DNA of 39,464 nt, from assembly GCF_013868415.1 (NCBI RefSeq), contig NZ_JACEMT010000044.1, forward strand, positions 1-39,464, read 5' to 3'. Numbering within the stretch: the stretch's first letter is position 1; every line of letters begins with the position of its first letter. Made by a program: the position numbers and the translations under genes. Source of the stretch: Marinobacterium marinum. Its GTDB lineage: Bacteria > Pseudomonadota > Gammaproteobacteria > Pseudomonadales > Balneatricaceae. This document shows positions 24,037 to 33,648 of this stretch, piece by piece. The notes beneath the pieces are model-generated. The model saw only the letters and a program-made list of their open reading frames with translations, ran no database searches and was not told where the DNA came from.

Positions 24037-26184
24037 TTATCCAAAATAGGTCTGGCTGTTGGCGGCCATGGTGCGCATGGTATCGGTTGGCTGGTAAAGC
24101 TTGCCCAGTCCGGAGTACTGATCGGCCAGATCACAAAAAGCCTGCAGTCCCATCTGGTCAATGTAGAATAGAGCACCACCACGGAACGGCGGGAAGCCGA
24201 TGCCGTAGATCAGCCCCATATCAACTTCGGCGGGTGTGGTGACAATGCCATCTTCCAGGCAGCGTACCGCCTCGATACAGAGCGGGATCATCATGCGGGC
24301 AATGATCTCCTCGTCACTAAACTCGCGTGCCGGTCCGACCACGCCTTCGAGCAGGGATGGCAGTGACGCGTCGATAGATTTTTTCGGTTTGCCTTTGCGG
24401 TCCAGTTCGTAGGTATAAAACCCTTGGCCATTTTTCTGTCCCAAGCGCTGTTGCTGGTAGAGCCGGTCAATTGGAGTCTCGCCATCCTTTGCCATTCGAT
24501 CAGGAAACCCTTCGGCCAGTACAGAACCGGCATGGTGTGCGGTATCGATGCCGACTACATCCAGCAAATGCGCAGGTCCCATGGGCCAGCCAAAACCTTC
24601 CATGACCTTGTCGATCTGACGGTAGTCGGCACCATCACGCAGCAGGGCGGTAAATCCGGCGAAATAGGGGAAAAGCACGCGGTTGACTAAAAACCCCGGG
24701 CAATCGTTGACGACGATAGGCGTTTTGCCCAGTGCCCGTGCGTAAGTGACGGTACGGGCAATGGCCTGCTCGGAACTGTGTTCACCTCGGATGACTTCCA
24801 CCAGAGGCATACGGTGTACAGGGTTGAAAAAGTGCATGCCACAGAAATTTTCGGGACGCTTTAACCCCTGGGCCAGCTGTGTGATGGAAATGGTGGAGGT
24901 GTTGGAGGTCAGAATAGCGCCCTCCGGCAATTGTGTTTCCACCTCGGCCAGGACACTCTGTTTGATCGCCGGGTTTTCAACCACGGCTTCGACTACCAGG
25001 TCCACATTGCCGAAATCGCCATAGCTCAGAGTGGGGCGAATGCGTGCCAGGCTGGCGGCCATTTTGGCACCATCCAGCTTGCCGCGAGCCAATTGTTTAT
25101 TCAGGAGTTTGGAGGCCTCACTCAGACCCAGCTGAAGAGCATCTTCGTTAATGTCCTTCATCAGGATCGGCGTGCCACGTGATGCACTTTGGTAGGCAAT
25201 GCCGCCTCCCATGATCCCTGCGCCGAGTACGGCGGCTTGCCGAACAGGTGCCGCGTCCGCCTCATGACGCTTACCGGTGCGCTTGATCTGCTGATCTTTG
25301 AGAAAGAGACCGACCAGGGCCGGAGTGACCGCATTGGTAGCCAGTTTGGCAAAGCCTTTGGCCTCTACAGCCAAGGCCGCATCGCGGGCCATATTGGCAT
25401 GTGTCTGAATGGTTTTGAGCGCAGCCATCGGGGCCGGATAGTGGGGGCCAGCCTTGGCTCCGATCATGCCCTTGGCGGACTCGAACGCCATCATTTGCTC
25501 AATCTGGTTCAATCGGATGGGGCTTTGCTTCTCGGCGCGACGAGCCTGAATATCGAATTCGCCCGCCAGACAGCGGTGCAGCAGATCCAGCCCGGCTTCA
25601 CGCAGCTGTTCCGGAGCGACAACGGCGTCCACGGCTCCTGCCTTTAACGCCGTATCGGCGCGCTGCTCATTGCCACCGCAGATCCATTCGTTGGCATTAT
25701 CGACCCCTATCAGGCGAGGCAGACGCACGGTGCCGCCCCAGCCGGGATAGATGCCCAGTTTGACTTCAGGCAGGCCCACTTTGGCATCGCTTGCCATGAT
25801 ACGGTAATCGCAGGCCAGACAAAGCTCGAACCCGCCGCCCAGTGCTACGCCATTGACGGCTGCTACCGTTGGGCAGGGCAGATCCTCGATACTGTTGATA
25901 ACGGCGTTCATCTGTTGCAGGGCTGTAGCGATCTCTTCGGGACCGGCCGAAAACAGACCAACAAATTCGGTAATATCGGCACCAACGATGAAGCTGTCCC
26001 TGTCACTGCGGATGAGCAGTCCGCGCAGTTCAGGTTGGGCAGAGAGTGTGCCGATCGCTTGTTGCAGCTCGCCCAGAGTGGCCTGGTCGAGTTTGTTGAC
26101 GCTATCGTCCCGGTTGGCAAAAACAAGCTCGTAGAGCCCGGGCTCGATTGCGGCAATCTGTATTGTTTTTCCTTCCATCAGCAT
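24037..26184 (-). CDS. fadB: Fatty-acid oxidation complex alpha subunit (enoyl-CoA hydratase / 3-hydroxyacyl-CoA dehydrogenase)
   Basis: A 715-aa multifunctional enzyme, the length usual in Pseudomonas-like FadB. The N-terminal crotonase domain (about 1-190) has [26 protein letters not shown] and both catalytic glutamates ([15 protein letters not shown] and ANEWICGG). The dehydrogenase domain starts near 310 with the NAD loop [20 protein letters not shown], then [19 protein letters not shown] and [16 protein letters not shown]. The start at 26184 is chosen because GGAG lies 7 nt upstream and the N-terminus then matches FadB; the frame is open 18 nt further. A 232-nt gap separates it from the upstream crotonase, so a promoter for fadBA may lie there. 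I see no clear FadR or PsrA operator. Confidence 0.97.
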   Translation of the reverse strand: MLMEGKTIQIAAIEPGLYELVFANRDDSVNKLDQATLGELQQAIGTLSAQPELRGLLIRSDRDSFIVGADITEFVGLFSAGPEEIATALQQMNAVINSIEDLPCPTVAAVNGVALGGGFELCLACDYRIMASDAKVGLPEVKLGIYPGWGGTVRLPRLIGVDNANEWICGGNEQRADTALKAGAVDAVVAPEQLREAGLDLLHRCLAGEFDIQARRAEKQSPIRLNQIEQMMAFESAKGMIGAKAGPHYPAPMAALKTIQTHANMARDAALAVEAKGFAKLATNAVTPALVGLFLKDQQIKRTGKRHEADAAPVRQAAVLGAGIMGGGIAYQSASRGTPILMKDINEDALQLGLSEASKLLNKQLARGKLDGAKMAASLARIRPTLSYGDFGNVDLVVEAVVENPAIKQSVLAEVETQLPEGAILTSNTSTISITQLAQGLKRPENFCGMHFFNPVHRMPLVEVIRGEHSSEQAIARTVTYARALGKTPIVVNDCPGFLVNRVLFPYFAGFTALLRDGADYRQIDKVMEGFGWPMGPAHLLDVVGIDTAHHAGSVLAEGFPDRMAKDGETPIDRLYQQQRLGQKNGQGFYTYELDRKGKPKKSIDASLPSLLEGVVGPAREFSDEEIIARMMIPLCIEAVRCLEDGIVTTPAEVDMGLIYGIGFPPFRGGALFYIDQMGLQAFCDLADQYSGLGKLYQPTDTMRTMAANSQTYFG

Positions 26185-26383
26185 GGTCAGACTCCAAGGC
26201 AATCGCGGTCGAGGGGATACGACCGAGTGTTGTTGTTATGTGTTCTGCTTCTCAGTCTAGTGAACTGTGCCTCTGCAACAATGACAGGACACGCCAAGCT
26301 ATTTGACGTTATCGGTCATAGCTTTTGTTCGTGGTACATTGCGTGGGTTTTAATCATGACAATTTCGTGCAGAGCAGACGAAC

Positions 26384-26401
26384 TCCCGGCCGTGGCCGGG
26401 A
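26384..26401 (-). terminator. GC-rich palindrome after the upstream crotonase gene
   Basis: TCCCGGCC and GGCCGGGA form a near-perfect palindrome 15 nt downstream of the crotonase stop (minus strand). The loop is very short and no T run follows. It probably separates the upstream gene group from fadBA. Confidence 0.45.
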
Positions 26402-26416
26402 ATTGGGGGGAGGGCA

Positions 26417-27163
26417 TCAGCCGGCCTGGAGAAAGGCCATAAACGCCGCCTGAGCTTCGGGTGAAGACAGGCGGGCGGCAAACTGGCGAGCTTCCTGGTC
26501 GATAACGGCGTGCAGCTGTTCCTGCTGATGCGCCTTTAACAGACGTTTGCTGAGTCGGGTGGCTTCCGGTGGTAGCTGGGCAATGCTGATTGCGCGTTCC
26601 AGGGTGCTCTTATGCAGTAATTCGGGGGTGACAATCTGATTGACCAATCCCAGACGCTGGGCGCAGGTCGCATCAAAGGGTTTGCCTTCAACCAATAGCT
26701 CAAAAGCCACGCGATGCCCCAGGATTTGAGGTAGCAGCAGTGAGCTGCCGCCTTCCGGGACCAGGCCCAGACGGGTAAAGGGCAGGCGACAACTCAGATC
26801 GCTGGCTGCAATGACCAGATCGCAGTGCAGCAGCATGGTTGCCCCGATCCCGACGGCATCGCCCTGTACGGCCGCCAGAAGGGGTTTGGGGAAATCAATC
26901 AGCGTATGCAGGAATTGAACAATCACGCCAAGGGTGTCAGGGTCCTGAGCCCGAGTCAGAAAGTCGGCAATGTCATTGCCGGCACAGAAGCTGTCACCCT
27001 CTCCGCTCAAACAGACGGCTTGAATGGTATCGGTCTTGGTAGCCCATTCAAGCTGAGCGATCAGGGTAGAGTACATTTCCAGCGTCAGCGCATTTTTTTT
27101 CTCGGGGCGAGACAGGCGCAGCTCAAGCACGGAAGAATGATGGATGTTGGCATCAATGCCCAT
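26417..27163 (-). CDS. Crotonase-family protein, likely enoyl-CoA isomerase/hydratase
   Basis: A 248-aa crotonase with the oxyanion-hole segments SFCAGNDIADF and AVQGDAVGIGATMLLHCDLV. The catalytic segment reads FTRLGLVPEGGSSLLLPQIL, which lacks the first hydratase glutamate but carries the PEGGSS glutamate common in delta3-delta2 enoyl-CoA isomerases and PaaG-like enzymes. An isomerase role for unsaturated fatty acids fits the setting (inference). The start overlaps the upstream nitronate-monooxygenase-like gene by 11 nt, so the two are translationally linked. Confidence 0.88.
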   Translation of the reverse strand: MGIDANIHHSSVLELRLSRPEKKNALTLEMYSTLIAQLEWATKTDTIQAVCLSGEGDSFCAGNDIADFLTRAQDPDTLGVIVQFLHTLIDFPKPLLAAVQGDAVGIGATMLLHCDLVIAASDLSCRLPFTRLGLVPEGGSSLLLPQILGHRVAFELLVEGKPFDATCAQRLGLVNQIVTPELLHKSTLERAISIAQLPPEATRLSKRLLKAHQQEQLHAVIDQEARQFAARLSSPEAQAAFMAFLQAG

Positions 27164-28139
27164 GGCCAGCCCCTTCAGTCATGTAGGTGTTATTGGTGGC
27201 GGTAAAGGTGTCGGCAGCGGCAGAAAATTCCTGGCGCAGTTGAGTGATCAGTTCGGCGACGGGAGGCTGATCATGGATAGAGCCGACGCCCTGACCGGCA
27301 GACCAGATGGTTTTCCAGGCACTGGCACCGTCCTTGGGCGCTGTCAGCTCCTCGCCCAGATTAATCTCTTTGTCAGATCCGGTATCGGAGTCCAGCCCGG
27401 CTTCGATCAGGCTGGGTTTCAGGAAGTTGGCGGGGATACCTGAAATTTTGGGGGTATAGATGATATCGGCGGCCGTTGCCTCGCGAATCATCTGTTTATA
27501 GCCATCACTGGCCTGACTTTCTCGCGTATTGATGAAGCGTGTACCGACATACGCCAGGTCCGCACCCAGCATGCGTGCGGACGCGATATCACGTCCGCTG
27601 GACAGGCAACCGGCCAGCAGGACCGTGCCCTTGAAGAACTGCCGGATTTCGTTCACCAGGGCAAAGGGGCTCAGGGTGCCGGCATGCCCGCCGGCACCGG
27701 CACAAACGGCAATCAGCCCGTCAACGCCAGCTTCAGCGGCCTTGCGGGCATGACGAATGTTCGTGACATCGTGAAACACCAGTCCGCCGTAACTGTGTAC
27801 GGCGTCAACGACTTCGCGGACAGCACCCAGGGATGTAATGACCAGAGGAACGCGATGTTTGACGATCAGTGCCAGATCAGCCTGCAGACGCGTATTGGTT
27901 GGGTGAACAATCAGGTTGACGCCGAAGGGGGCTGGGTTATCTGCCTGCTCAAGCGCGGCATGGATCTGTTCGAGCCATTGTTCAAAGCCCTCGCTGGTGC
28001 GTTGGTTAAGGGCCGGGAAGGTACCGACTACACCGGCTTTGCAGGTTTCGATCACCAGATCCGGTCCTGAAATCAGAAACATGGGTGCTGCCACCAGGGG
28101 CAGACTCAGACGGTTTTGGAAATGTTCCGGCAGGCTCAT
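27153..28139 (-). CDS. Nitronate monooxygenase (2-nitropropane dioxygenase) family FMN protein
   Basis: A 328-aa TIM-barrel flavoprotein. Typical segments are SLPLVAAPMFLISGPDLVIE at the N-terminus, GTFPALNQRTSEGFEQWL, GVNLIVHPTNTR, the FMN phosphate loop CAGAGGHAGTLSPF (about 145-158), LLAGCLSSGRDIASARMLGA and GADLAYVGTRFI. Members oxidise alkyl nitronates, though many in lipid operons have no proven substrate. It lies in the beta-oxidation block between the DUF2889 and crotonase genes with 4-nt and 11-nt overlaps, so a role in fatty-acid or related acyl-CoA metabolism is likely but undefined. Confidence 0.88.
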   Translation of the reverse strand: MSLPEHFQNRLSLPLVAAPMFLISGPDLVIETCKAGVVGTFPALNQRTSEGFEQWLEQIHAALEQADNPAPFGVNLIVHPTNTRLQADLALIVKHRVPLVITSLGAVREVVDAVHSYGGLVFHDVTNIRHARKAAEAGVDGLIAVCAGAGGHAGTLSPFALVNEIRQFFKGTVLLAGCLSSGRDIASARMLGADLAYVGTRFINTRESQASDGYKQMIREATAADIIYTPKISGIPANFLKPSLIEAGLDSDTGSDKEINLGEELTAPKDGASAWKTIWSAGQGVGSIHDQPPVAELITQLRQEFSAAADTFTATNNTYMTEGAGHGH

Positions 28140-28741
28140 GAATGCCTCCTTGATGATTGGTCGGGTATGGCAGAATCCTGTTCGTCCGACACGTGGGTGT
28201 CTGCAGGCACGTACAGGTGTGGAATGTATTTGCGGATCAGTTCCTGATGGCGAGACCAGCCATGACAGCGGTCCAGCATCACGTTGGCGGCCAGCTCCAT
28301 GATTTCACTTTCCTCACTGGGCCACAGGGTTTGGATAGCAGTGGTTGCCAGGGGTGCCAGCAGCTCGTGCAGATGTGTACAGCCCTGGATACCGCTGAAG
28401 GTCTCGCGTGCTTGTCGATGCCAGCCCGGCCCGATGCGGGTGCCTTCCAGCTGGCGAAAACGCCCGGCAATACCGGGGCAGTGCGGGAAGGGCGAGGCGT
28501 CGATCACCGCTTCCACGTGATGGATGTGCATGGAACGGTCCAATGTCAGGCGCATCCACATATCGTGAAAAGGTTCTCCCGCACCGACATAGCCGCCGCG
28601 TTCGGCATTATCCACGTTGTGGGTTTTGACATCGGTAATATGCGCCTCAATGTCCCATAGGCCATCTGTACGCTCAAATCCCTGGCACTGCACTTGTCGA
28701 GTGTGCAGGAGCTGGCGCCGAACCGGTTTGCTTAAGGGCAT
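28136..28741 (-). CDS. DUF2889-family protein
   Basis: A 201-aa cytoplasmic protein without signal peptide or membrane segment. It matches the DUF2889 pattern: an early RTDGLWDIEAHITDVKTH, then HDMWMRLTLDRSMHIHHVEA, FPHCPGIAGRFRQLEG, and GCTHLHELLAPLATTAIQTLW. The function of the family is unknown; conserved His and Cys residues (SPFPHCPG, GCTHLHEL) could bind metal. It is placed between fadD (12-nt gap) and the nitronate-monooxygenase gene (4-nt overlap). AGGAG lies 6 nt before the ATG. Confidence 0.85.
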   Translation of the reverse strand: MPLSKPVRRQLLHTRQVQCQGFERTDGLWDIEAHITDVKTHNVDNAERGGYVGAGEPFHDMWMRLTLDRSMHIHHVEAVIDASPFPHCPGIAGRFRQLEGTRIGPGWHRQARETFSGIQGCTHLHELLAPLATTAIQTLWPSEESEIMELAANVMLDRCHGWSRHQELIRKYIPHLYVPADTHVSDEQDSAIPDQSSRRHS

Positions 28742-28753
28742 ACTGATCTCCTG

Positions 28754-30418
28754 TCAGGCGACGTCCTGGTCGTGCTGCTTCAACATGCGGCGCAGAATTT
28801 TGCCGACGTTGGATTTGGGCAGCTCGGACACAAATTCAATGGTCTTGGGGACCTTGTAACGGGCCAGACGGGCCAGACACCACTCCCGCAGAGTGTGTTC
28901 GTTAAGCTGATCATCGCGACGTACGGCAAACAGCTTGACGACTTCCCCACAGACGGGGTCGGAGATGCCAACGGCGGCACACTCGATCACACCGGGGTGA
29001 GCCGCAGCCACATCCTCCACCTCGTTCGGGTACACATTGAACCCGGACACAATGATCAGATCCTTGGCGCGATCGACAATGCGCAGGTAGCCTCCTTCTT
29101 CACGCACGGCAATATCTCCCGTGATCAGGTAGCCATCATCCGTGAAACTGGCACGAGTGGCGGCTTCATTCTGCCAATAACCGGCCATGACCTGAGGGCC
29201 ACGGACACAGAGTTCGCCCGGAGTGCCGTCCGGCAAGTGTTCGCCCTGGGGGCCGATAATGGCAACATCGGTTGCGGGAACCGGTACGCCGATCGTGCCG
29301 ATCCGAATGGCGTCAGGCGGGTTGATCGCAACAGCGGGGGAGGTTTCCGTCAGCCCATAGGCTTCAAGCACCGCGCAGCCGGTGGTCTCGAACCAGCGTT
29401 CTGCGGCTGCATGGGTCAGTGCCATGCCTCCGGACAGCGTCATTTTGAGCGAGCTAAAATCCAGAGCCTTGAAGGCGGGATTGTTGCATAACCCCACAAA
29501 AAGTGTGTTCAGGCCAATAAACGTGGTGGTTTTCCAGCGGCTGATCTCCTTGACCAGTCCGGGCAGATCCCGCGGGTTGGGAATCAGAATGCTGTGTCCA
29601 CCACAGGCCAGAATAATCTGGGCAACGGTAAAAGCGTAAATATGATACAGCGGCAGGGGAGAAATGACGTTCTCGGCCCAATCGTTGCCAACCTCTCGGA
29701 TCACGGCGACACCCTGCAGCATGTTGGACAACAGGTTGGCGTGTGTAAGCATGGCGCCTCGGGATACGCCCGTCGTACCGCCAGTGTACTGTAGTACGGC
29801 AAGGTCGCCCGGTTGAGCATCAACGGGCGCGGGACGCTGATCCAGATGGGCCAGCAAGGCCTCGCGCAGACTGATGGCATTAGGCAAATGGAAGTCGGGT
29901 TCCATTTTCTTGATGTATTTGATCGCCGCGTTAAGCAGGTGGCGTTTCACAAAGCCATGAAGATCCCCCACCTGGGTCAGAAACAGGTGCTGAATGTCGG
30001 TATTGGCGATAATACTTTCAGCCTTGTGTGCCATGCTCTTGTGGATCACCAGCGCCTTGGCACCGCTGTCGCGGAACTGATGCTCCATTTCCGCTGATGT
30101 ATACAAGGGGTTTGTATTGACCACGACCAGTCCCGCCCTGAGTGCGCCAAAGAGCACAACCGGGTATTGAATCAGGTTGGGGAGCTGGATGGCGATGCGG
30201 TCGCCTGGCTGAAGGCCGGTTTCCTGCTGCAGGTATACGGCAAAAGCAGCCGACAGGCGGTCCAGCTCGGTATAGCTCAGGCTGCGGCCAAAACTGGTAA
30301 AGGCCGGTCGGTCGGTATACCGCCGGCAAACATCGATAAGAAAGTCGGGAATCGTTCGGTAGCTGTCAGGATTCAGCGCCGTCGGTATTCGCTGACCGTT
30401 CTGGTTGACGCTATTCAT
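28754..30418 (-). CDS. fadD: Long-chain fatty-acid-CoA ligase
   Basis: A 554-aa ANL-family enzyme that activates fatty acids with ATP and CoA for beta-oxidation. Motifs: LQYTGGTTGVSRGAMLTHAN (ATP/AMP loop), EAYGLTETSPAV, GYLITGDIAVREEGGYLRIV, RAKDLIIVSGFNVYPNEVED, and catalytic lysine in PKSNVGKILRRML. The start ATG at 30418 gives the FadD-type N-terminus (length usual 555-565); the frame is open upstream but that part has no family character. It is placed after the large acyl-CoA dehydrogenase gene (103-nt gap). The symbol fadD is by family; another acyl-CoA synthetase paralogue name is possible. Confidence 0.92.
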   Translation of the reverse strand: MNSVNQNGQRIPTALNPDSYRTIPDFLIDVCRRYTDRPAFTSFGRSLSYTELDRLSAAFAVYLQQETGLQPGDRIAIQLPNLIQYPVVLFGALRAGLVVVNTNPLYTSAEMEHQFRDSGAKALVIHKSMAHKAESIIANTDIQHLFLTQVGDLHGFVKRHLLNAAIKYIKKMEPDFHLPNAISLREALLAHLDQRPAPVDAQPGDLAVLQYTGGTTGVSRGAMLTHANLLSNMLQGVAVIREVGNDWAENVISPLPLYHIYAFTVAQIILACGGHSILIPNPRDLPGLVKEISRWKTTTFIGLNTLFVGLCNNPAFKALDFSSLKMTLSGGMALTHAAAERWFETTGCAVLEAYGLTETSPAVAINPPDAIRIGTIGVPVPATDVAIIGPQGEHLPDGTPGELCVRGPQVMAGYWQNEAATRASFTDDGYLITGDIAVREEGGYLRIVDRAKDLIIVSGFNVYPNEVEDVAAAHPGVIECAAVGISDPVCGEVVKLFAVRRDDQLNEHTLREWCLARLARYKVPKTIEFVSELPKSNVGKILRRMLKQHDQDVA

Positions 30419-30521
30419 GATATGCCCACATGTTTTATTGTTGTTGTCAAGGCCCACGGCTCTGACCGGTGTGGTACAGGCGGCAGGCCAGGCTTGTTTC
30501 ATATCAGTATGGCCCAGGCAC

Positions 30522-32321
30522 TTATGCCGGTGCGAACTGTTCCTCCGGTATATCCATCAGGTTATCGGCACCGGACAGCATGGTTTCTACCAGACCGCGA
30601 GTACGTGGCAGAATACGCTCGAAATAGAAGCGTGCGGTTGCCAGCTTGGTGCGATAGAAAGCGGCATCGCCATCCCCGGCAGCCAGCTTGTGCTGTGCGG
30701 TCTGGGCCATGCGTGCCCAGAAGTAGGCCAGTGTGACATAGCCGGAGTACATCAGGTAATCCACCGAGGCTGCGCCGACCTCATCACGGTTCATCATGGC
30801 TTTCATGCCGATCTGTTGAGTCAGGTCGCCCCATTCTCGATTCAGCTTGGCCAGCGGTCCTGTAAAGGCGCGGAGTTTGGGCTCCTCTTCAGCTGCCTGA
30901 CAAAACTTGTGAATGACCTTGGTAAAGCTTTTCAGGGTTTCACCCTGAGTCATCAAGACCTTGCGGCCGAGCAGATCCAGTGCCTGGATTTGCGTGGTAC
31001 CTTCATACAGCGTCGAAATACGGCAATCGCGCACGTTCTGTTCCATGCCCCATTCGCTGATATACCCGTGGCCACCGTAGATTTGAAGTGCATGATTGGC
31101 GCATTCAAGCCCGGTTTCGGTGAGAAAGGCCTTTGCGATGGGAGTGAGCAATGCCAATTGGGTATCAGCTGCGGCCTTTTCATCGGCGCCAGCGTACTTG
31201 ACCTGGTCAACCAGCATGGAGCAGTAGTAAATCAGTGCTCGCCCGCCTTCCGAAAAGGCTTTTTGGGTCAGCAGCATTTTGCGCACTTCCGGGTGCACAA
31301 TGATCGGGTCGGCAGCCTTGTCGGGTGCGGCTGCACCGTTCAAAGCACGCATTTGCAGACGCTCGCGGGCGTAGGTCAACGAGTTTTGCAGCCCCCACTC
31401 GGCATGAGCCAAACCCTGCAGCGCAGTACCCAAGCGAGCCGTATTCATAAAGGTGAACATGCAGTTCAGGCCCTTGTTGGGCGGGCCGATCAGATAACCG
31501 GTGGCATTATCAAAGTTCATCACGCAGGTCGCGTTGCCATGAATACCCATCTTGTGCTCGATGGAACCACAGCTGACTGCGTTGCGTTCACCGATCGTAT
31601 TGTCGGCTGTTGGCATATATTTGGGCACGATGAACAGTGAAATACCCTTGGTGCCCGCCGGTGCGTCCGGCAAGCGGGCCAGTACAATGTGTACGATATT
31701 ATCGACCATGTCGTGTTCACCGGCCGAAATGAAAATCTTGGTGCCACTGATGGCGTAGCTGCCATCCTCGCGGGGTTCGGCTTTGGTGCGCAACAGTCCC
31801 AGATCCGTTCCGCAATGGGGTTCCGTCAGGCACATGGTGCCGGTCCATTCGCCGGATACCAGCCGGGTCAGGTAAGTGTGCTTCTGCTCGTCGGTGCCAT
31901 GTTCTTCCAGTGTATTCATGGCACCGTGGCTGAGGCCCGGGTACATGCTCCAGGACCAGTTGGCGGTGCTGCTCAGTTCGTTGATGACCATGCCCAGAGA
32001 GTCGGGCAGGCCCTGACCGCCCCACTCAGCGGCATGGGAAAGGGAAGGCCAGCCGCCTTCAACATATTGCTGATAAGCCTCACGAAAGCCTGTCGGGGTA
32101 CGCACTTCACCGTTGTCAAACTGACAGCCTTCACGGTCCCCCACCTGGTTCAGTGGCGAGAGTACACGTTCGGCAAAGCGTGCACCTTCCTCGATAATGG
32201 CGCTGACCATATCCGGTGTGGCGTCCTGTCCGCAGGGCAGTCGGCTGTAATGCTGATCAAAGGCCAGCACATCATCGAGCACGAAATGAATATCTTGCAG
32301 GGGTGCTTTGTATTCGGGCAT
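30522..32321 (-). CDS. Acyl-CoA dehydrogenase, large (about 600 aa) subfamily with extra C-terminal domain
   Basis: A 599-aa FAD enzyme that makes the trans-2-enoyl-CoA in the first step of beta-oxidation. The N-terminal extension and DMDC-like layout (MPEYKAPLQDIHFVLDDVLA) mark the long subfamily. Then come WPSLSHAAEWGGQGLP, TGTMCLTEPHCGTDLGLLRT (FAD domain), the catalytic glutamate in ISTLYEGTTQIQALDLLGRK, and a C-terminal helical domain of about 130 aa. The start has AGAGG upstream. It probably begins the transcript running to fadD and beyond, with its promoter in the 313-nt gap on its 5' side. Confidence 0.94.
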   Translation of the reverse strand: MPEYKAPLQDIHFVLDDVLAFDQHYSRLPCGQDATPDMVSAIIEEGARFAERVLSPLNQVGDREGCQFDNGEVRTPTGFREAYQQYVEGGWPSLSHAAEWGGQGLPDSLGMVINELSSTANWSWSMYPGLSHGAMNTLEEHGTDEQKHTYLTRLVSGEWTGTMCLTEPHCGTDLGLLRTKAEPREDGSYAISGTKIFISAGEHDMVDNIVHIVLARLPDAPAGTKGISLFIVPKYMPTADNTIGERNAVSCGSIEHKMGIHGNATCVMNFDNATGYLIGPPNKGLNCMFTFMNTARLGTALQGLAHAEWGLQNSLTYARERLQMRALNGAAAPDKAADPIIVHPEVRKMLLTQKAFSEGGRALIYYCSMLVDQVKYAGADEKAAADTQLALLTPIAKAFLTETGLECANHALQIYGGHGYISEWGMEQNVRDCRISTLYEGTTQIQALDLLGRKVLMTQGETLKSFTKVIHKFCQAAEEEPKLRAFTGPLAKLNREWGDLTQQIGMKAMMNRDEVGAASVDYLMYSGYVTLAYFWARMAQTAQHKLAAGDGDAAFYRTKLATARFYFERILPRTRGLVETMLSGADNLMDIPEEQFAPA

Positions 32322-32634
32322 GGTTCGACCCTCTTTACGTTATTGTTATCGTTTAGTTATGGGGCAAGAACCGGCTTGCCTGTCTTGTATTGAAGGATCG
32401 TCCAAAGCGCTCGAGTGGCCAATGACAAATGACACCAGTTTCAGTGGCAAATGCGGCCAGCGCTTCAAAAAACCGTAATATCAGTTAGATAGACAGGGGA
32501 AATTGATCATTCTGGGTGACATATTCAGTCAGCCGAGAGGAGAGGCGTGATTGGCAGGGACCGCGCCTCAAGGTGTGCAGCTCAGGGGAGGTATTAATAC
32601 TCTATACGTAAAGTGTATTTATAATACCTATTGA
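32322..32634. other. Intergenic region between crotonase and acyl-CoA dehydrogenase genes
   Basis: No gene is seen in these 313 nt. The right part holds the AT-rich hairpin at 32589-32629. The left part, rich in A/T near 32335-32360, should hold the promoter of the acyl-CoA dehydrogenase gene. I see no Fur box and no convincing FadR or PsrA palindrome. Confidence 0.6.
32589..32629 (-). terminator. AT-rich long hairpin after the crotonase gene
   Basis: AGGTATTA (32589-32596) pairs with TAATACCT (32622-32629), and the inner parts ATACTCTATA and AAAGTGTAT extend the stem with mismatches. It starts 6 nt beyond the crotonase stop on the minus strand. AT-rich stems of this size are unusual for terminators; it might be an operator or transcript-end structure. 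Confidence 0.45.
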
Positions 32635-33465
32635 TTAGCGACCTCGGTAGTTACCTTCCCGTTTCTCGACAAAAGCATTGACGGCTTCTGCATGATCATC
32701 AGTATTGTGCAGCATACCTTGCCAGGCCGCACACAATTCGAGGAAGTCGGGCAGTTCGTGTCGCTGTGCCTGTTTCATCAGCCGCTTGCTCATACGCAAT
32801 GCATGGGGAGGCTTGGAGGCCATTTGACGTGCCAGCGTCAGAGCGCGTTGCATCAGCTGATCCGCCGGTACCTGCTCCATCATGAGCCCTAGTTGGACGG
32901 CCTCTTCCGCATGTACCAGGCGGCCTGTCAGGGTAATTTCGGCAGCGCGTTGATACCCGATCAGGCGCTGTAAAAACCAGGCGCCGCCATCCCCTGGAAT
33001 AATGCCAAGGTTGACAAAGGTTTCACCAAAGGTGGCGCGCTCCGAGCCCAGGCGGATGTCGCACATGCAAGCCAGATCGCAACCGGCACCAATGGCCGGG
33101 CCGTTGATGGCGGCAATAATCGGAATTTCAGCCTGATGCAGTGCCAGGGGAATGCGTTGAATACCGTGTCGGTACTTGTGCTCCAGTTCCAGTGCCGTGC
33201 CGCCGAAAGGTCCGCTCCGGTGATCACCATCCCGGTACTGCATTTCCTTGATGTTGCCGCCTGCACAGAAGGCGCTACCCTGGCCGGTAATAATCAGTAC
33301 TGAAACCTGGGGAGAACGGTTCGCCCACGTGACAGTGTCGACAATGTCATCGATCAGGTCGGTGCCGGTCAGAGCATTACGCAGGTCGTCACGATCCAGG
33401 GTGAGTACAGCAACCCGATCTTCCAGGTCAAGGCGTGAATCCTTGAGAGTGGGGGTGTTATCCAT
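32635..33465 (-). CDS. Crotonase-family enoyl-CoA hydratase/isomerase
   Basis: A 276-aa crotonase. The oxyanion-hole segments are GSAFCAGGNIKEMQYRDGDH and NGPAIGAGCDLACMCDIRLG. The catalytic segment FGETFVNLGIIPGDGGAWFL lacks the first hydratase glutamate, but the second (RAAEITLTG) is kept and an Asp stands in the PGDGG turn. Such PGDGG crotonases are common but of varied activity, so hydratase activity is not certain. The start at 33465 gives the usual N-terminus (MDNTPTL); the frame is open to 33519 without family character. It forms its own unit upstream of the acyl-CoA dehydrogenase. Confidence 0.88.
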   Translation of the reverse strand: MDNTPTLKDSRLDLEDRVAVLTLDRDDLRNALTGTDLIDDIVDTVTWANRSPQVSVLIITGQGSAFCAGGNIKEMQYRDGDHRSGPFGGTALELEHKYRHGIQRIPLALHQAEIPIIAAINGPAIGAGCDLACMCDIRLGSERATFGETFVNLGIIPGDGGAWFLQRLIGYQRAAEITLTGRLVHAEEAVQLGLMMEQVPADQLMQRALTLARQMASKPPHALRMSKRLMKQAQRHELPDFLELCAAWQGMLHNTDDHAEAVNAFVEKREGNYRGR

Positions 33466-33648
33466 GATTCTGCAGTGCCCCTTCGTTATTTTTATCAGCT
33501 GTAACAATTGCTTGAGCAATCAGCATATCAGAACTGATGCACGAAAGGGGGCTTGCTTCCAGGTAAAAATCCGCCGATGATGCCGCCCGGCAAGGGAAGC
33601 ATGTGTGTACAGGGAAGTGTATCCACCTCTCTGTAAACGGTAGTATGT

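Noticed and set aside
30405-31640. Long plus-strand open frame opposite the acyl-CoA dehydrogenase
   Set aside because: It crosses the 5' end of fadD and the dehydrogenase gene, and has no domain pattern; it is a shadow.
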